In this document: positions 8,900 through 16,804 of the stretch, piece after piece | Layout of the letters: each line of letters opens with the position of its first letter | Numbering within the stretch: the first letter of the stretch is position 1 | Notes under the pieces: generated by a model | What the model was told of the DNA's origin: nothing | The model's input: only the letters and a program-made list of their open reading frames with translations | Database searches by the model: none | Translations under genes and position numbers: made by a program | NCBI RefSeq assembly: GCF_001579045.1 | Contig: NZ_KQ970261.1 | Location: forward strand, 310,218-374,217 | Direction: 5' to 3' | Length of the DNA stretch: 64,000 bases | Source: Streptococcus mitis | Lineage (GTDB): Bacteria > Bacillota > Bacilli > Lactobacillales > Streptococcaceae

Positions 8900-8950
8900 A
8901 TTTCATAACAACGAGAAAGTTCTCGAAATTTAAGAAAAAGGAGACACATC

Positions 8951-9499
8951 ATGTCTAAAAAAGTATTATTTATCGTCGGATCCCTACGTCAAGGTTCTTT
9001 TAACCACCAAATGGCTCTCGAAGCTGAGAAAGCACTTGCTGGTAAAGCGGAAGTTAGCTATCTTGATTACTCAGCCCTTCCTCTCTTCAGCCAAGATTTG
9101 GAAGTTCCAACTTATCCAGCTGTAGCTGCTGCTCGTGAAGCAGTTCTCGCTGCTGATGCCATCTGGATCTTCTCTCCAGTCTACAACTTCTCTATCCCTG
9201 GAACAGTGAAAAACTTGCTTGACTGGCTATCTCGTGCCCTTGACTTATCTGATACACGTGGCGCTTCTGCTCTTCAAGACAAGTTTGTCACCGTATCATC
9301 TGTAGCCAATGCAGGTCACGATCAACTCTTCGCTATCTATAAAGACCTCTTGCCATTTATCCGTACGCAAGTCGTTGGCGACTTTACCGCTGCACGTGTC
9401 AATGACTCTGCCTGGGCAGACGGAAAATTGGTTCTTGAAGAAACAGTCCTAAACTCCCTTGAAAAACAAGCTCAAGACTTGGTCAATGCTATCAAGTAA
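8951..9499 (+). CDS. NADPH-dependent FMN reductase / quinone reductase family flavoprotein
   Basis: A 182-residue flavodoxin-like protein. The N-terminal VGSLRQGSFNHQMA (9-22) is the phosphate loop that binds FMN, and SPVYNFSIPGTVKNLLDW is the second flavin/nucleotide segment characteristic of the NADPH-dependent FMN reductase family. Members reduce flavins, quinones or azo compounds in the cytosol. The physiological electron acceptor is unknown here. It is a single-gene unit with its own promoter and a strong terminator. AAAAAGGAG lies 8 nt before the ATG. Confidence 0.88.
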   Translation: MSKKVLFIVGSLRQGSFNHQMALEAEKALAGKAEVSYLDYSALPLFSQDLEVPTYPAVAAAREAVLAADAIWIFSPVYNFSIPGTVKNLLDWLSRALDLSDTRGASALQDKFVTVSSVANAGHDQLFAIYKDLLPFIRTQVVGDFTAARVNDSAWADGKLVLEETVLNSLEKQAQDLVNAIK

Positions 9500-9510
9500 C
9501 TAACATAATA

Positions 9511-9565
9511 AAAGCGAACAAGACTACTTCTCTGACACTCAGAAGACTAGCTTGTTCGCTTTTTC
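9511..9565 (+). terminator. Terminator after the FMN reductase gene
   Basis: A 12-bp perfect stem (9511-9522 with 9551-9562) closes a loop that itself carries a small CTTCT/AGAAG pairing, followed by T residues. It is suited to act in both directions, which also shields the convergent yaaA. Confidence 0.85.
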
Positions 9566-9623
9566 TCATTTATAAACTAAAATGTCTGATGATACATATT
9601 GTCAAATACAAAATATCTGATTT

Positions 9624-10352
9624 CTATACTTCCTTAACAAAAACCAATTCCTGTGGCTGTGACAGGTCTTCTCGGTAGTTAAATCCTGCAAAGCTTAAGC
9701 GACGAGCTTCTTCCACCGTCTGTACTTGATTTTCTATCAGGGCTGTCAGGAAGGCACCACGCGCTTTCTTGGAAATCGTTGAATGAATCTTCAACTGACC
9801 ACCCCTATCTTCCATGAATTTGAAGGTCACCATTTTTTCTCTAATTTCCTTAGAAAATACAGTCTCAAACTCGGACGACAAGAGAGAGAAAATCACTTCT
9901 TCCTGCTTCAGAGCTTCATCATAGGCTACCTTCCAATGGCTCTTCAAAGTCTTACCAGCGACTTTTAATTTCATCAAAAAATCCAAACGGTGAGGGGCCA
10001 TGGGTGACAAGGCTGGAACGACTCCGTACAAAGCCGAGGTAATGAAGACATGACTTTCAAGATAGGCTTGTTCTGTCTCGGTCAGTTTATCTCGCTTGAT
10101 ATGGCGGTACATGAGCCCATCAAAAAGTTTCAAGGCTGGATAGTGTTGGGCAGTTTGCCTTTTCAAAGCTTGGATATTTTGAAATTCTTCCGCAGACTTC
10201 TCGGCTGATACCTTGTAAAAACTCTCCAATTGACTAGCAGAATAGAGGGCCAAAGCATCCAGCACGGCCTGACTTTCTGATCTTAAAGGAGTTGCCTCGA
10301 TACTTGGCAAGTCTGTGTTCATTTCTTTTGCTGTTGGGATTAAAATTTTCAT
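9624..10352 (-). CDS. yaaA: Peroxide stress protein YaaA (UPF0246)
   Basis: 242 residues matching the YaaA/DUF328 family along its whole length: KILIPTAKEM at the N-terminus, SALYGVVPALSPMAPHRLDF in the middle, and the conserved KKARG near residue 196. In E. coli, YaaA limits free intracellular iron during hydrogen peroxide exposure and binds DNA. That role would suit this catalase-negative, peroxide-producing genus, together with Dpr elsewhere in the window. The gene stands alone. No SD is visible, and the -10 box lies 6 nt upstream of the ATG, so the mRNA is predicted to be leaderless. Confidence 0.93.
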   Translation of the reverse strand: MKILIPTAKEMNTDLPSIEATPLRSESQAVLDALALYSASQLESFYKVSAEKSAEEFQNIQALKRQTAQHYPALKLFDGLMYRHIKRDKLTETEQAYLESHVFITSALYGVVPALSPMAPHRLDFLMKLKVAGKTLKSHWKVAYDEALKQEEVIFSLLSSEFETVFSKEIREKMVTFKFMEDRGGQLKIHSTISKKARGAFLTALIENQVQTVEEARRLSFAGFNYREDLSQPQELVFVKEV

Positions 10353-10358
10353 ATTGAT

Positions 10359-10387
10359 AGTGTAGCATATTTTTTAGCCACAACCAA
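10359..10387 (-). promoter_or_regulatory. Promoter of yaaA (leaderless geometry)
   Basis: On the minus strand: TTGGTT (10382-10387), a 17-nt spacer ending TGC, and TACACT (10359-10364), then six bases and the ATG. The start site should coincide with the start codon. Confidence 0.6.
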
Positions 10388-10399
10388 GAAATTCATCTG

Positions 10400-10503
10400 A
10401 TACTCAATGAAAATCAAAAAGCAAACTAGGAAGCTAGCCGCAGGCTGTACTTGAGTACGGCAAGGTGAAGCTGGCGTGGTTTGAATTTGATTTTCGAAGA
10501 GTA
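10400..10503 (-). repeat. BOX element (A-C, no boxB)
   Basis: Reverse orientation: boxC end (ATACTCAATGAAAATC) on the left, boxA (CGGCAAGGTGAAGCTGGCG core, end GAAGAGTAT) on the right. It lies between yaaA and the small membrane protein. Confidence 0.9.
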
Positions 10504-10505
10504 TG

Positions 10506-10528
10506 AAAAACCTCGGTTTAACCGAGGC
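10506..10528 (-). terminator. Terminator after the 54-residue protein gene
   Basis: An inverted repeat CCTCGGTT/AACCGAGG (10511-10527) is followed on the minus strand by five T. Confidence 0.85.
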
Positions 10529-10536
10529 TTCTCTAT

Positions 10537-10701
10537 TTATTTGGGCCATCCTAACCAGACAGCTACGAGAACAAGGGCTATGCCAGCTAAACTTGTTAAG
10601 ATAGATAAGAATTTATCTTTTTTCTCCTTGAACTGAGAAAAACCTATCTTCAAAGCGAGCAGTCCGAGTAGCATTGAAGCAAGCATCAAATAAAAACCCA
10701 T
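10537..10701 (-). CDS. Small two-helix membrane protein (54 aa)
   Basis: An ATG at 10701 preceded by GGAGGACAAACAA (an ideal SD) opens a 54-codon frame ending TAA at 10537-10539. The product has two hydrophobic helices (about 3-21 and 33-51) separated by a lysine-rich turn (FKEKKDKF), and it ends GWPK. The SD, the terminator nine bases after the stop and the hydrophobic pattern make it a real gene. The family is not recognised. It lies immediately downstream of the large membrane protein in the same direction. Confidence 0.8.
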   Translation of the reverse strand: MGFYLMLASMLLGLLALKIGFSQFKEKKDKFLSILTSLAGIALVLVAVWLGWPK

Positions 10702-10765
10702 TTGTTTGTCCTCCATTAGGCTTAATTTACCTTATTATAACATATATTTCTTAAATAAACCTTTT

Positions 10766-12361
10766 TTACTGCACTTTAAAAGTCTTGAGATAATTGTCTT
10801 TTCCTACTTGACCTTCGAAGGTTTTACCATTTTCAAGGTAAGGAAGGTCATCTGATACAGAGGCCTTGACCTTGTAAATCTTGCCATCAACTTTAAAGAA
10901 GTAGACGGTATCTCCCTTGATAACAGCTGATTTGAGGTCTGCTACTACTCCCTTGATGCTTTCTGTCGTTGCATTGTCAATTTCAAGGTCGTTTTTATTG
11001 GCATACTTGCTGAGTAGCTCTTCCACTGTCGTAGCTACGATAACGTTTTGGTACTCGACTGCGTCTACCAGAGCGTACTCTTTGACCAAGCCTGCATTGT
11101 CCTTCAAACCCATGATGTAGAGAGGCTTGTCATTGAGGTTGATGAGGATTGGGAAGGTTGCCTTGTAGGATTTCTCCTGAACAGCACCTTCGGCTGATTC
11201 ACGGGCTGATTCTTCGGTCGCAGAAGCCAAGCTGTACTTAGTGATTTCTCCTGTTCGCATATTTTCAAGAATGAAACCAAGATTACTTTCATCTGCATTG
11301 GCCGATGTCACACCTGTGTAGAGGTAGATGTCATTACCGATAGACAAGTAATTATAGCCCTTGGTAGTCTGGGTCACGTTTTTCTTGGAAATCATGGCAT
11401 TCCAGAAACCATCCTTGTACTTGCCGTTGTAGTTGATTTGCTCAATGGTTTCCTCAGCTGGATAAACTCTGTCCACCCATTCCGGAACATCTGCCAAGCT
11501 GTATTCCTTGGTTTCTCCATTTGTAGCATCCAAGATAATGACTGAAACAGGACGAGGAACCGCAAGTCCAAATTGCTTTTGGTAAACTGTAGCCACATAG
11601 AAAGGATTGCCCTCATCGTCCACCTCAAAAGATGGAGTCTTGAAGATTTTAGTTGGGTACTTCAAGCGTAGGTGACGTTTGACGTCACGGTTAAAATACT
11701 CCGAATCAGAATACTTGATTGGTGTCTTCAAGTCCACCAAGTCCGCATTACCAGTTACCATGTCTACCTTGATATACTCGCCGATTCCCTTGGCTTGATT
11801 GTTAAACCATTTGATAGGATCTGCGTATTCTAGTGGTGTAACCCGATAAGGTTTCCCATCAATCGTCAATTGGGTATAGGTATCTGCCGCTACGTACTGC
11901 GACACCTTATCCGTTAGGGAACCCAAGTAGCGGTCGCCAATTTTTTCAGCAGTACTTCTATCTAAGATAGGAACCTTACTAGTGTCAGTCTTAGGAAATT
12001 CAGTAAAGTCTTTTTCCGTAACCGTGACTACATTGGCATAATTTTTAGCCTGAAAAATGCTGGAAGTCACCAAGGAAACCAAGGCTGCTAAGAGAAGAAT
12101 TCCTCCAATAGAAGCTAAAAGGATTTTCCCTAACCGATTGATTTTGAAACCCTCAAGATTTAAGGCAGCTTCTGCCTTGCCGTGGCGCACATGAACCGTT
12201 TTGACAAGGTTTATCCCCTTGCCAAAGCCAAATAAGATTGCTACAAGCAGCAAATGCCCACAGAGGAAAAAGAGAAATTCCCAGCTGGTTAAGTTAAGGG
12301 GCGGTAAAAAGATATACCAGGTCGTTGCGATAAAAATAAGTTCAAAGATTATCCGTTTCAT
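10766..12361 (-). CDS. Large membrane-anchored protein of unknown function (531 aa)
   Basis: The N-terminal 105 residues hold about three transmembrane helices (roughly 5-20, 28-46, 82-105). The remaining 425 residues form a long extracellular region without a recognised domain, but with repeated segments of similar pattern (for example VDLKTPIKYSDSEYF, IILDATNGETKEYSLAD and ENMRTGEITKYSLA) that suggest PepSY-like beta repeats. The gene follows the deformylase paralogue by 11 nt, so the two form an operon. It has no cysteine-based or catalytic motif that I can see. Pneumococci carry a homologue at the same position (from memory). Confidence 0.8.
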   Translation of the reverse strand: MKRIIFELIFIATTWYIFLPPLNLTSWEFLFFLCGHLLLVAILFGFGKGINLVKTVHVRHGKAEAALNLEGFKINRLGKILLASIGGILLLAALVSLVTSSIFQAKNYANVVTVTEKDFTEFPKTDTSKVPILDRSTAEKIGDRYLGSLTDKVSQYVAADTYTQLTIDGKPYRVTPLEYADPIKWFNNQAKGIGEYIKVDMVTGNADLVDLKTPIKYSDSEYFNRDVKRHLRLKYPTKIFKTPSFEVDDEGNPFYVATVYQKQFGLAVPRPVSVIILDATNGETKEYSLADVPEWVDRVYPAEETIEQINYNGKYKDGFWNAMISKKNVTQTTKGYNYLSIGNDIYLYTGVTSANADESNLGFILENMRTGEITKYSLASATEESARESAEGAVQEKSYKATFPILINLNDKPLYIMGLKDNAGLVKEYALVDAVEYQNVIVATTVEELLSKYANKNDLEIDNATTESIKGVVADLKSAVIKGDTVYFFKVDGKIYKVKASVSDDLPYLENGKTFEGQVGKDNYLKTFKVQ

Positions 12362-12372
12362 TTGCTTTCCTC

Positions 12373-12783
12373 CTAAATGATTCGTCCTTTCAAGTGATCC
12401 AGTTCATGCTGACAAATCTGAGCTGGGAATCCTGTCAAGGTAATGGTCTGTTCCTGCCACTTGCTGTCACGATATGCAATCCTTATGGTTTCATAACGCT
12501 TAGTAGGTCTCACACCTGTCAAGGACAAACAACCTTCTTCCGTCTCATAAGGTCCTTCAGAGGACAGGAGCACTGGGTTAAACATGACCACAGGAACCAA
12601 ACCAAGATTAAAGATAATCACGCGCTTCTGCACCCCAATCATATTGGCAGCCAGACCAACACAAGTTTCTCGATTTGCTAAGAGTGTATCCTGCAAATCT
12701 CTGGCAAGATACAGGTCTTCCTGACTTGCCGGCTGAGATACCTGAGATAAAAACAAAATATCCTTCACAATTTTCTTTTCCAC
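12373..12783 (-). CDS. def: Peptide deformylase paralogue with altered motif 1
   Basis: 136 residues, short for a Gram-positive deformylase. Motif 2 EEGCLS and motif 3 QHELDH (the HExxH-type metal site) are intact, so the iron/zinc ligands Cys, His and His are present. Motif 1, normally GxGxAAxQ, reads CVGLAANM, so the catalytic glutamine position is Met and the first glycine is Cys. Deformylases remove the formyl group from nascent proteins. Streptococci also have a longer essential enzyme, and a short second copy has been reported inactive in pneumococcus. This looks like that copy. The start is GTG at 12783. Confidence 0.8.
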   Translation of the reverse strand: MEKKIVKDILFLSQVSQPASQEDLYLARDLQDTLLANRETCVGLAANMIGVQKRVIIFNLGLVPVVMFNPVLLSSEGPYETEEGCLSLTGVRPTKRYETIRIAYRDSKWQEQTITLTGFPAQICQHELDHLKGRII

Positions 12784-12812
12784 TTCCTCACACTCCTCTT
12801 GCTTTTTACTAT

Positions 12813-12849
12813 ATTATAGCAATTATAGCACAAAAGCTGATAACTGCAA
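12813..12849 (-). promoter_or_regulatory. Promoter of the def-membrane protein operon, duplicated extended -10
   Basis: TTGCAG (12844-12849), a 16-nt spacer and TATAAT (12822-12827). The nine bases TGCTATAAT occur twice in tandem (second -10 at 12813-12818), offering two start sites 9 nt apart. Confidence 0.55.
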
Positions 12850-12869
12850 GCCCTTTCCCTCAACTGTAG

Positions 12870-12898
12870 CAAAAAGCCATCCGAAGATGACTTTTTTT
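12870..12898. terminator. Bidirectional terminator between the P-type ATPase and def
   Basis: A 9-bp stem (12873-12881 with 12886-12894, one GU pair) carries a TTCG loop on the minus strand, with T-runs on both sides. It ends the ATPase transcript. Confidence 0.85.
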
Positions 12899-15593
12899 AA
12901 ATCGCATTCTTATCAAAACCGAGTTTGCGTTGAATAAACTTAACAATTTCGACGATAATAATCATTGAGAAGCTTCCGCCCATAACGATTCCCCATTGTG
13001 ACAAGTCTAGTTTGGTTACGTGGAAGATTCCTTCAAGCGGTTCTACGACGATTGTTGCCATGAGAAGAATGAAGGATATCAAGATAGACCAGTTGAAGGT
13101 CTTAGACTTGAATGGGCCAACTGTCAAGATGGATTGGTAAACAGACTTGACATTGTAGGCATGGAAGAGCTGAATCAAACCAAGGGTTGCAAAGGCCATA
13201 GTAAGGGCATCTGCATGAATGGCATGATTGTCACCCACATGAACTGGGTAAGCAAGGGCAAGGCCATAAACACTCATAACAAGGGCTGCTTGGAGTACAC
13301 CTTGATAGATGATAGAACTCAAAACACCACCTGAGAAGAAGCTTGCCTTGCGTCCACGTGGTTTATGGTTCATGACACCAGGCTCAGCAGGTTCAACACC
13401 TAGAGCAATTGCTGGGAAGGTATCTGTTACCAAGTTGATCCACAAAAGATGAACTGGTTGCAAAACATCCCAACCAAACAAGGTTGATAGGAAAATGGTT
13501 AATACTTCAGCAGTATTGGCAGAAAGTAGGTACTGAATAGTCTTTTGAATATTTGAGAAGACCTTACGTCCTTCTTCAACTGCAACGATAATAGTCGCAA
13601 AGTTATCATCTGCAAGAATCATGTCAGAAGCCCCCTTAGAAACCTCTGTACCAGTGATTCCCATACCGATACCGATGTCTGCTGTTTTCAGAGCTGGCGC
13701 ATCATTGACACCGTCACCTGTCATGGCAACGACTTTACCTTGTTTTTGCCAAGCCTTGACGATACGAACCTTGTGTTCTGGAGACACACGGGCATAAACA
13801 GAGTATTGACCAACTACTTTTTCAAAGTCTTCATCTGACAGTTCATTGAGTTCAGCACCAGTTAAAACGTGGCCTTCTGTATCGTTTGCGTCAATGATTC
13901 CCAAACGTTTGGCAATAGCTTCTGCTGTGTCTTGATGGTCACCTGTAATCATGATTGGACGGATTCCAGCTTCCTTAGCCACACGCACAGCCTCAGCAGC
14001 TTCAGGACGTTCAGGGTCAATCATACCAATCAAACCAGTAAAGATTAAATCATTTTCAAGCTCTTCAGAAGTGAGATTTTCTGGAATGCTGTCAATAATC
14101 TTATAAGCACCTGCAAGGACACGCAAGGCTTGATGAGCCATTTCAGAGTTGTTTGTATGAATGAGATTTGTAACCTTCTCATCAATCGGAGCAATATCCC
14201 CAGCCTTATCACGAAGAAGACAACGTTTTAAGAGTTGGTCTGGCGCACCCTTGACTGCTACAAGGAAACGACCATCTGGCAATGGGTGAACTGTTGACAT
14301 GAGCTTACGGTCAGAGTCAAATGGCAACTCAGCTACACGAGGATACTTCTCTAAGAAACCTTTGACATCGTAACCCTTGTCCAAGGCATATTGGATAAAG
14401 GCTGTTTCGGTTGGGTCACCAATCAGGTTGCCTTCCACATCGATTTTCGTATCATTGGCCAAGACAACTGAACGAAGAAGGGGCATTTCAAGACCTAGTT
14501 CAATATCATCAGCTGAGTCATGTAGAACCGCATCGTAGAAGACTTTTTCGACTGTCATCTTGTTCATAGTCAGCGTACCAGTCTTATCAGAAGCGATGAT
14601 TTCAGTTGAACCAAGTGTTTCAACTGCTGGCAATTTACGAACGATGGAATGGCGTTTGGCCAAAACTTGAGTACCAAGGGAAAGAACGATGGTAACGATA
14701 GCAGGAAGTCCTTCTGGAATGGCTGCAACGGCAAGGGCAACAGAAGTCAACAACTCACCAAGTGGACTTTTCCCTTGAATGAAGACACCCACTACAAAAG
14801 TAACAAGGGCAATGACCAAGATAGCATAGGTCAAGACTTTAGAAAGGTTGTTCAAGTTTTGTTTAAGTGGTGTATCTGTCTCATCCGCATCTTGAAGCAT
14901 ACCAGCGATATGACCAACTTCAGTGTACATCCCTGTATTGACAACAACACCCATCCCACGACCATAGGTCACGTTAGAGTTTTGGAAGGCCATATTGACA
15001 CGGTCACCAATACCAGCATCTACAGCAAGCTCGACTGACAAGTCTTTTTCGACTGGCACAGACTCACCTGTCAAAGCAGCTTCTTCGATTTTAAGAGAAT
15101 TGGCTTCTAATAAACGAAGATCCGCTGGTACAACATCACCTGCTTCAAGAGCAACAATATCACCTGGTACCAATTCTTTAGAGTCAATCTCCGCCATATG
15201 CCCATCACGAAGAACGCGGGCAGCTGGACTAGACATGGATTTGAGGGCTTCGATCGCTTCTTCAGCTTTCCCTTCTTGGTAAACACCAAAGGCAGCATTG
15301 ATGATTACCACGGCTAAGATGATAATGGCATCTGCAATATCTTCCCCACCAGAAGTCACGACTGACAAGATAGCTGCCGCAACTAGGATGATAATCATCA
15401 AATCCTTAAATTGCTCGATAAATTTGACCAAGATTGATCGTTTCTCGCCTTCTTCGAGTTCATTGTGGCCAAATTCGACAAGGCGCTTTTCCGCCTCACT
15501 TGATGACAAACCTTGCTCGGTCGCATCCACAGCCTTCAAGACCTCTTCAGGACTCTGAGTGTAAAACGCTTGGCGTTTTTGTTCTTTTGACAT
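12897..15593 (-). CDS. P-type cation-exporting ATPase (Ca/Mn), riboswitch-controlled
   Basis: 898 residues of a P2-type ATPase that exports divalent cations across the membrane at the cost of ATP. Visible features are TGES (about 175), the fourth-helix ion-binding motif AAIPEGLPA (about 291), the phosphorylation site DKTGTLT (Asp336), MTGDGVNDAP in the hinge, and the sixth-helix NLVTDTFPAIALG. The PEGL form is that of calcium/manganese pumps. The pneumococcal orthologue has been called CaxP or MgtA and is controlled by a manganese riboswitch. I place the start at 15593 because GGAGGAGACAC immediately precedes that ATG. A longer frame to 15641 has no SD. mntE lies two genes away. Confidence 0.92.
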   Translation of the reverse strand: MSKEQKRQAFYTQSPEEVLKAVDATEQGLSSSEAEKRLVEFGHNELEEGEKRSILVKFIEQFKDLMIIILVAAAILSVVTSGGEDIADAIIILAVVIINAAFGVYQEGKAEEAIEALKSMSSPAARVLRDGHMAEIDSKELVPGDIVALEAGDVVPADLRLLEANSLKIEEAALTGESVPVEKDLSVELAVDAGIGDRVNMAFQNSNVTYGRGMGVVVNTGMYTEVGHIAGMLQDADETDTPLKQNLNNLSKVLTYAILVIALVTFVVGVFIQGKSPLGELLTSVALAVAAIPEGLPAIVTIVLSLGTQVLAKRHSIVRKLPAVETLGSTEIIASDKTGTLTMNKMTVEKVFYDAVLHDSADDIELGLEMPLLRSVVLANDTKIDVEGNLIGDPTETAFIQYALDKGYDVKGFLEKYPRVAELPFDSDRKLMSTVHPLPDGRFLVAVKGAPDQLLKRCLLRDKAGDIAPIDEKVTNLIHTNNSEMAHQALRVLAGAYKIIDSIPENLTSEELENDLIFTGLIGMIDPERPEAAEAVRVAKEAGIRPIMITGDHQDTAEAIAKRLGIIDANDTEGHVLTGAELNELSDEDFEKVVGQYSVYARVSPEHKVRIVKAWQKQGKVVAMTGDGVNDAPALKTADIGIGMGITGTEVSKGASDMILADDNFATIIVAVEEGRKVFSNIQKTIQYLLSANTAEVLTIFLSTLFGWDVLQPVHLLWINLVTDTFPAIALGVEPAEPGVMNHKPRGRKASFFSGGVLSSIIYQGVLQAALVMSVYGLALAYPVHVGDNHAIHADALTMAFATLGLIQLFHAYNVKSVYQSILTVGPFKSKTFNWSILISFILLMATIVVEPLEGIFHVTKLDLSQWGIVMGGSFSMIIIVEIVKFIQRKLGFDKNAI

Positions 15594-15660
15594 GTGTCTC
15601 CTCCTTGACATTGTGTGCAAAACAGACTCTCTTTTCCCCATCGTATCTTTTCACGACAAA

Positions 15661-15785
15661 CAAAAAAGAGACCTGTTAATCATAACAAGTCTCGCTGTTT
15701 AAGATAGTGCCGGAAAGCATACTTTTCAGTATAAAATTCGGAATGACGACACTATCACAGGTTTCTGCCAGCTACTCCCTTGAGT
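15661..15785 (-). ncRNA. yybP-ykoY manganese riboswitch with terminator
   Basis: The minus-strand leader of the ATPase contains the yybP-ykoY hallmark loop (CAAGGGAGTAGCTGGCA), then a paired pair of arms (GATAGTG with CACTATC), a second arm with TTCCG/CGGAA pairing, and finally a perfect-type terminator (15668-15677 with 15684-15693, one GU pair, then T6). The class senses Mn2+ and switches off termination when the ion binds. It was described upstream of the orthologous pneumococcal gene. The assignment comes from motif and context, and a covariance search was not possible. Confidence 0.85.
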
Positions 15786-15791
15786 AGTACT

Positions 15792-15819
15792 ATTATACCA
15801 AAATTTGAAAAACTTTCAA
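15792..15819 (-). promoter_or_regulatory. Promoter of the riboswitch-ATPase transcript
   Basis: TTGAAA (15814-15819), 16-nt spacer, TATAAT (15792-15797). The -35 box begins only 4 nt from the stop codon of the glycosyltransferase, showing that the ATPase is expressed independently of the inserted pair. Confidence 0.8.
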
Positions 15820-15822
15820 GGA

Positions 15823-16803
15823 TTAAAAATCCGATGAGATGCTACTCTTATCAAAAGTACGTTCACTGATAATATATCTAGGACGACGTTTCGTTTCTAG
15901 GTAAATCTTTCCAATATACTCACCAATTACTCCCAAACTAATCAATTGTACTCCACCAAGTAAACTGACTATTGCATAGGTGCTTGCCCAGCCTGCCACA
16001 ACCGTACCAGCAAACTTACTCCATATGCCCCAAATAATCAATAAAAAACTAAAGAGTGACGTCAAAACACCAAGACTTGTAATCAAACGAATCGGTTTGA
16101 TTGATAAACTGGTAATACCATCCATAGCCAAACCAAGCATTTTAGATAGTGGATAATGGCTCTCACCAGCAATTCGTTCATGGCGCTTATACGAAACATA
16201 AGAATATTTAAAGCCAACTAAAGGCATTAAACCACGAAGAAAAAGATTAACTTCTTGGAACCTCTCTAACTCCCGCAAAAATCTTTTTGATACCAATCTA
16301 TAGTCGGCATGATTGAAAATAACTTCTGCTCCAAATAGGCGTAGCACTTTATAAAAACCTTCGGCTGTAATTCGTTTAAAAGCAGAGTCCGTATCACGAT
16401 TATCACGGACACCATATACAATTTCAGAACCACTTTTATATTCTTCAACCATTTTGTCCATACAATTGATATCATCTTGTCCATCAGCATCAATGGTAAT
16501 GACAATATCAGCAAACTGAATAGCCTCATACATACCGGCAAGGACACTACTTTGATGACCCCTATTACGACTTTGTGACACGCCAACTACAGAAGGGATG
16601 GTTTTAGCATAACTTTCTATCAGTTCCCAAGTCTGATCCTTACTACCATCATTTACATACATGATTTTACTAAGAGGATGGATTTCTTCTTTCTTTACTA
16701 ATTGTTCAATTTTTTCAACAAACATTGGATTAGTATGTGGTAAGACTTGCTCTTCGTTATAACACGGAATAACGATATATAAAATTGGCTTTTTCCTGCT
16801 CAT
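15823..16803 (-). CDS. GtrB-like polyprenyl-phosphate glycosyltransferase (GT2)
   Basis: 326 residues. The N-terminal GT-A domain has the opening IVIPCYNEEQ (11-20), NDGSKDQT (51-58) and the metal-binding DAD at 105-107 (TIDADGQDD). Two C-terminal transmembrane helices (about 236-262 and 270-297) follow. This architecture is that of DPM1/GtrB enzymes, which move a sugar from a nucleotide donor to undecaprenyl phosphate on the cytoplasmic face. It starts 1 nt after the upstream polytopic gene with a perfect AAGGAGGAG, so the two genes act together. The sugar is unknown. The pair is absent between the two metal exporters in the pneumococcal arrangement I remember, so it is probably acquired. 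Confidence 0.88.
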   Translation of the reverse strand: MSRKKPILYIVIPCYNEEQVLPHTNPMFVEKIEQLVKKEEIHPLSKIMYVNDGSKDQTWELIESYAKTIPSVVGVSQSRNRGHQSSVLAGMYEAIQFADIVITIDADGQDDINCMDKMVEEYKSGSEIVYGVRDNRDTDSAFKRITAEGFYKVLRLFGAEVIFNHADYRLVSKRFLRELERFQEVNLFLRGLMPLVGFKYSYVSYKRHERIAGESHYPLSKMLGLAMDGITSLSIKPIRLITSLGVLTSLFSFLLIIWGIWSKFAGTVVAGWASTYAIVSLLGGVQLISLGVIGEYIGKIYLETKRRPRYIISERTFDKSSISSDF

Positions 16804-16804
16804 G

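Noticed and set aside
15594-15641. N-terminal extension of the P-type ATPase
   Set aside because: No SD, and the extra residues do not match family starts; the ATG at 15593 has GGAGGAG.
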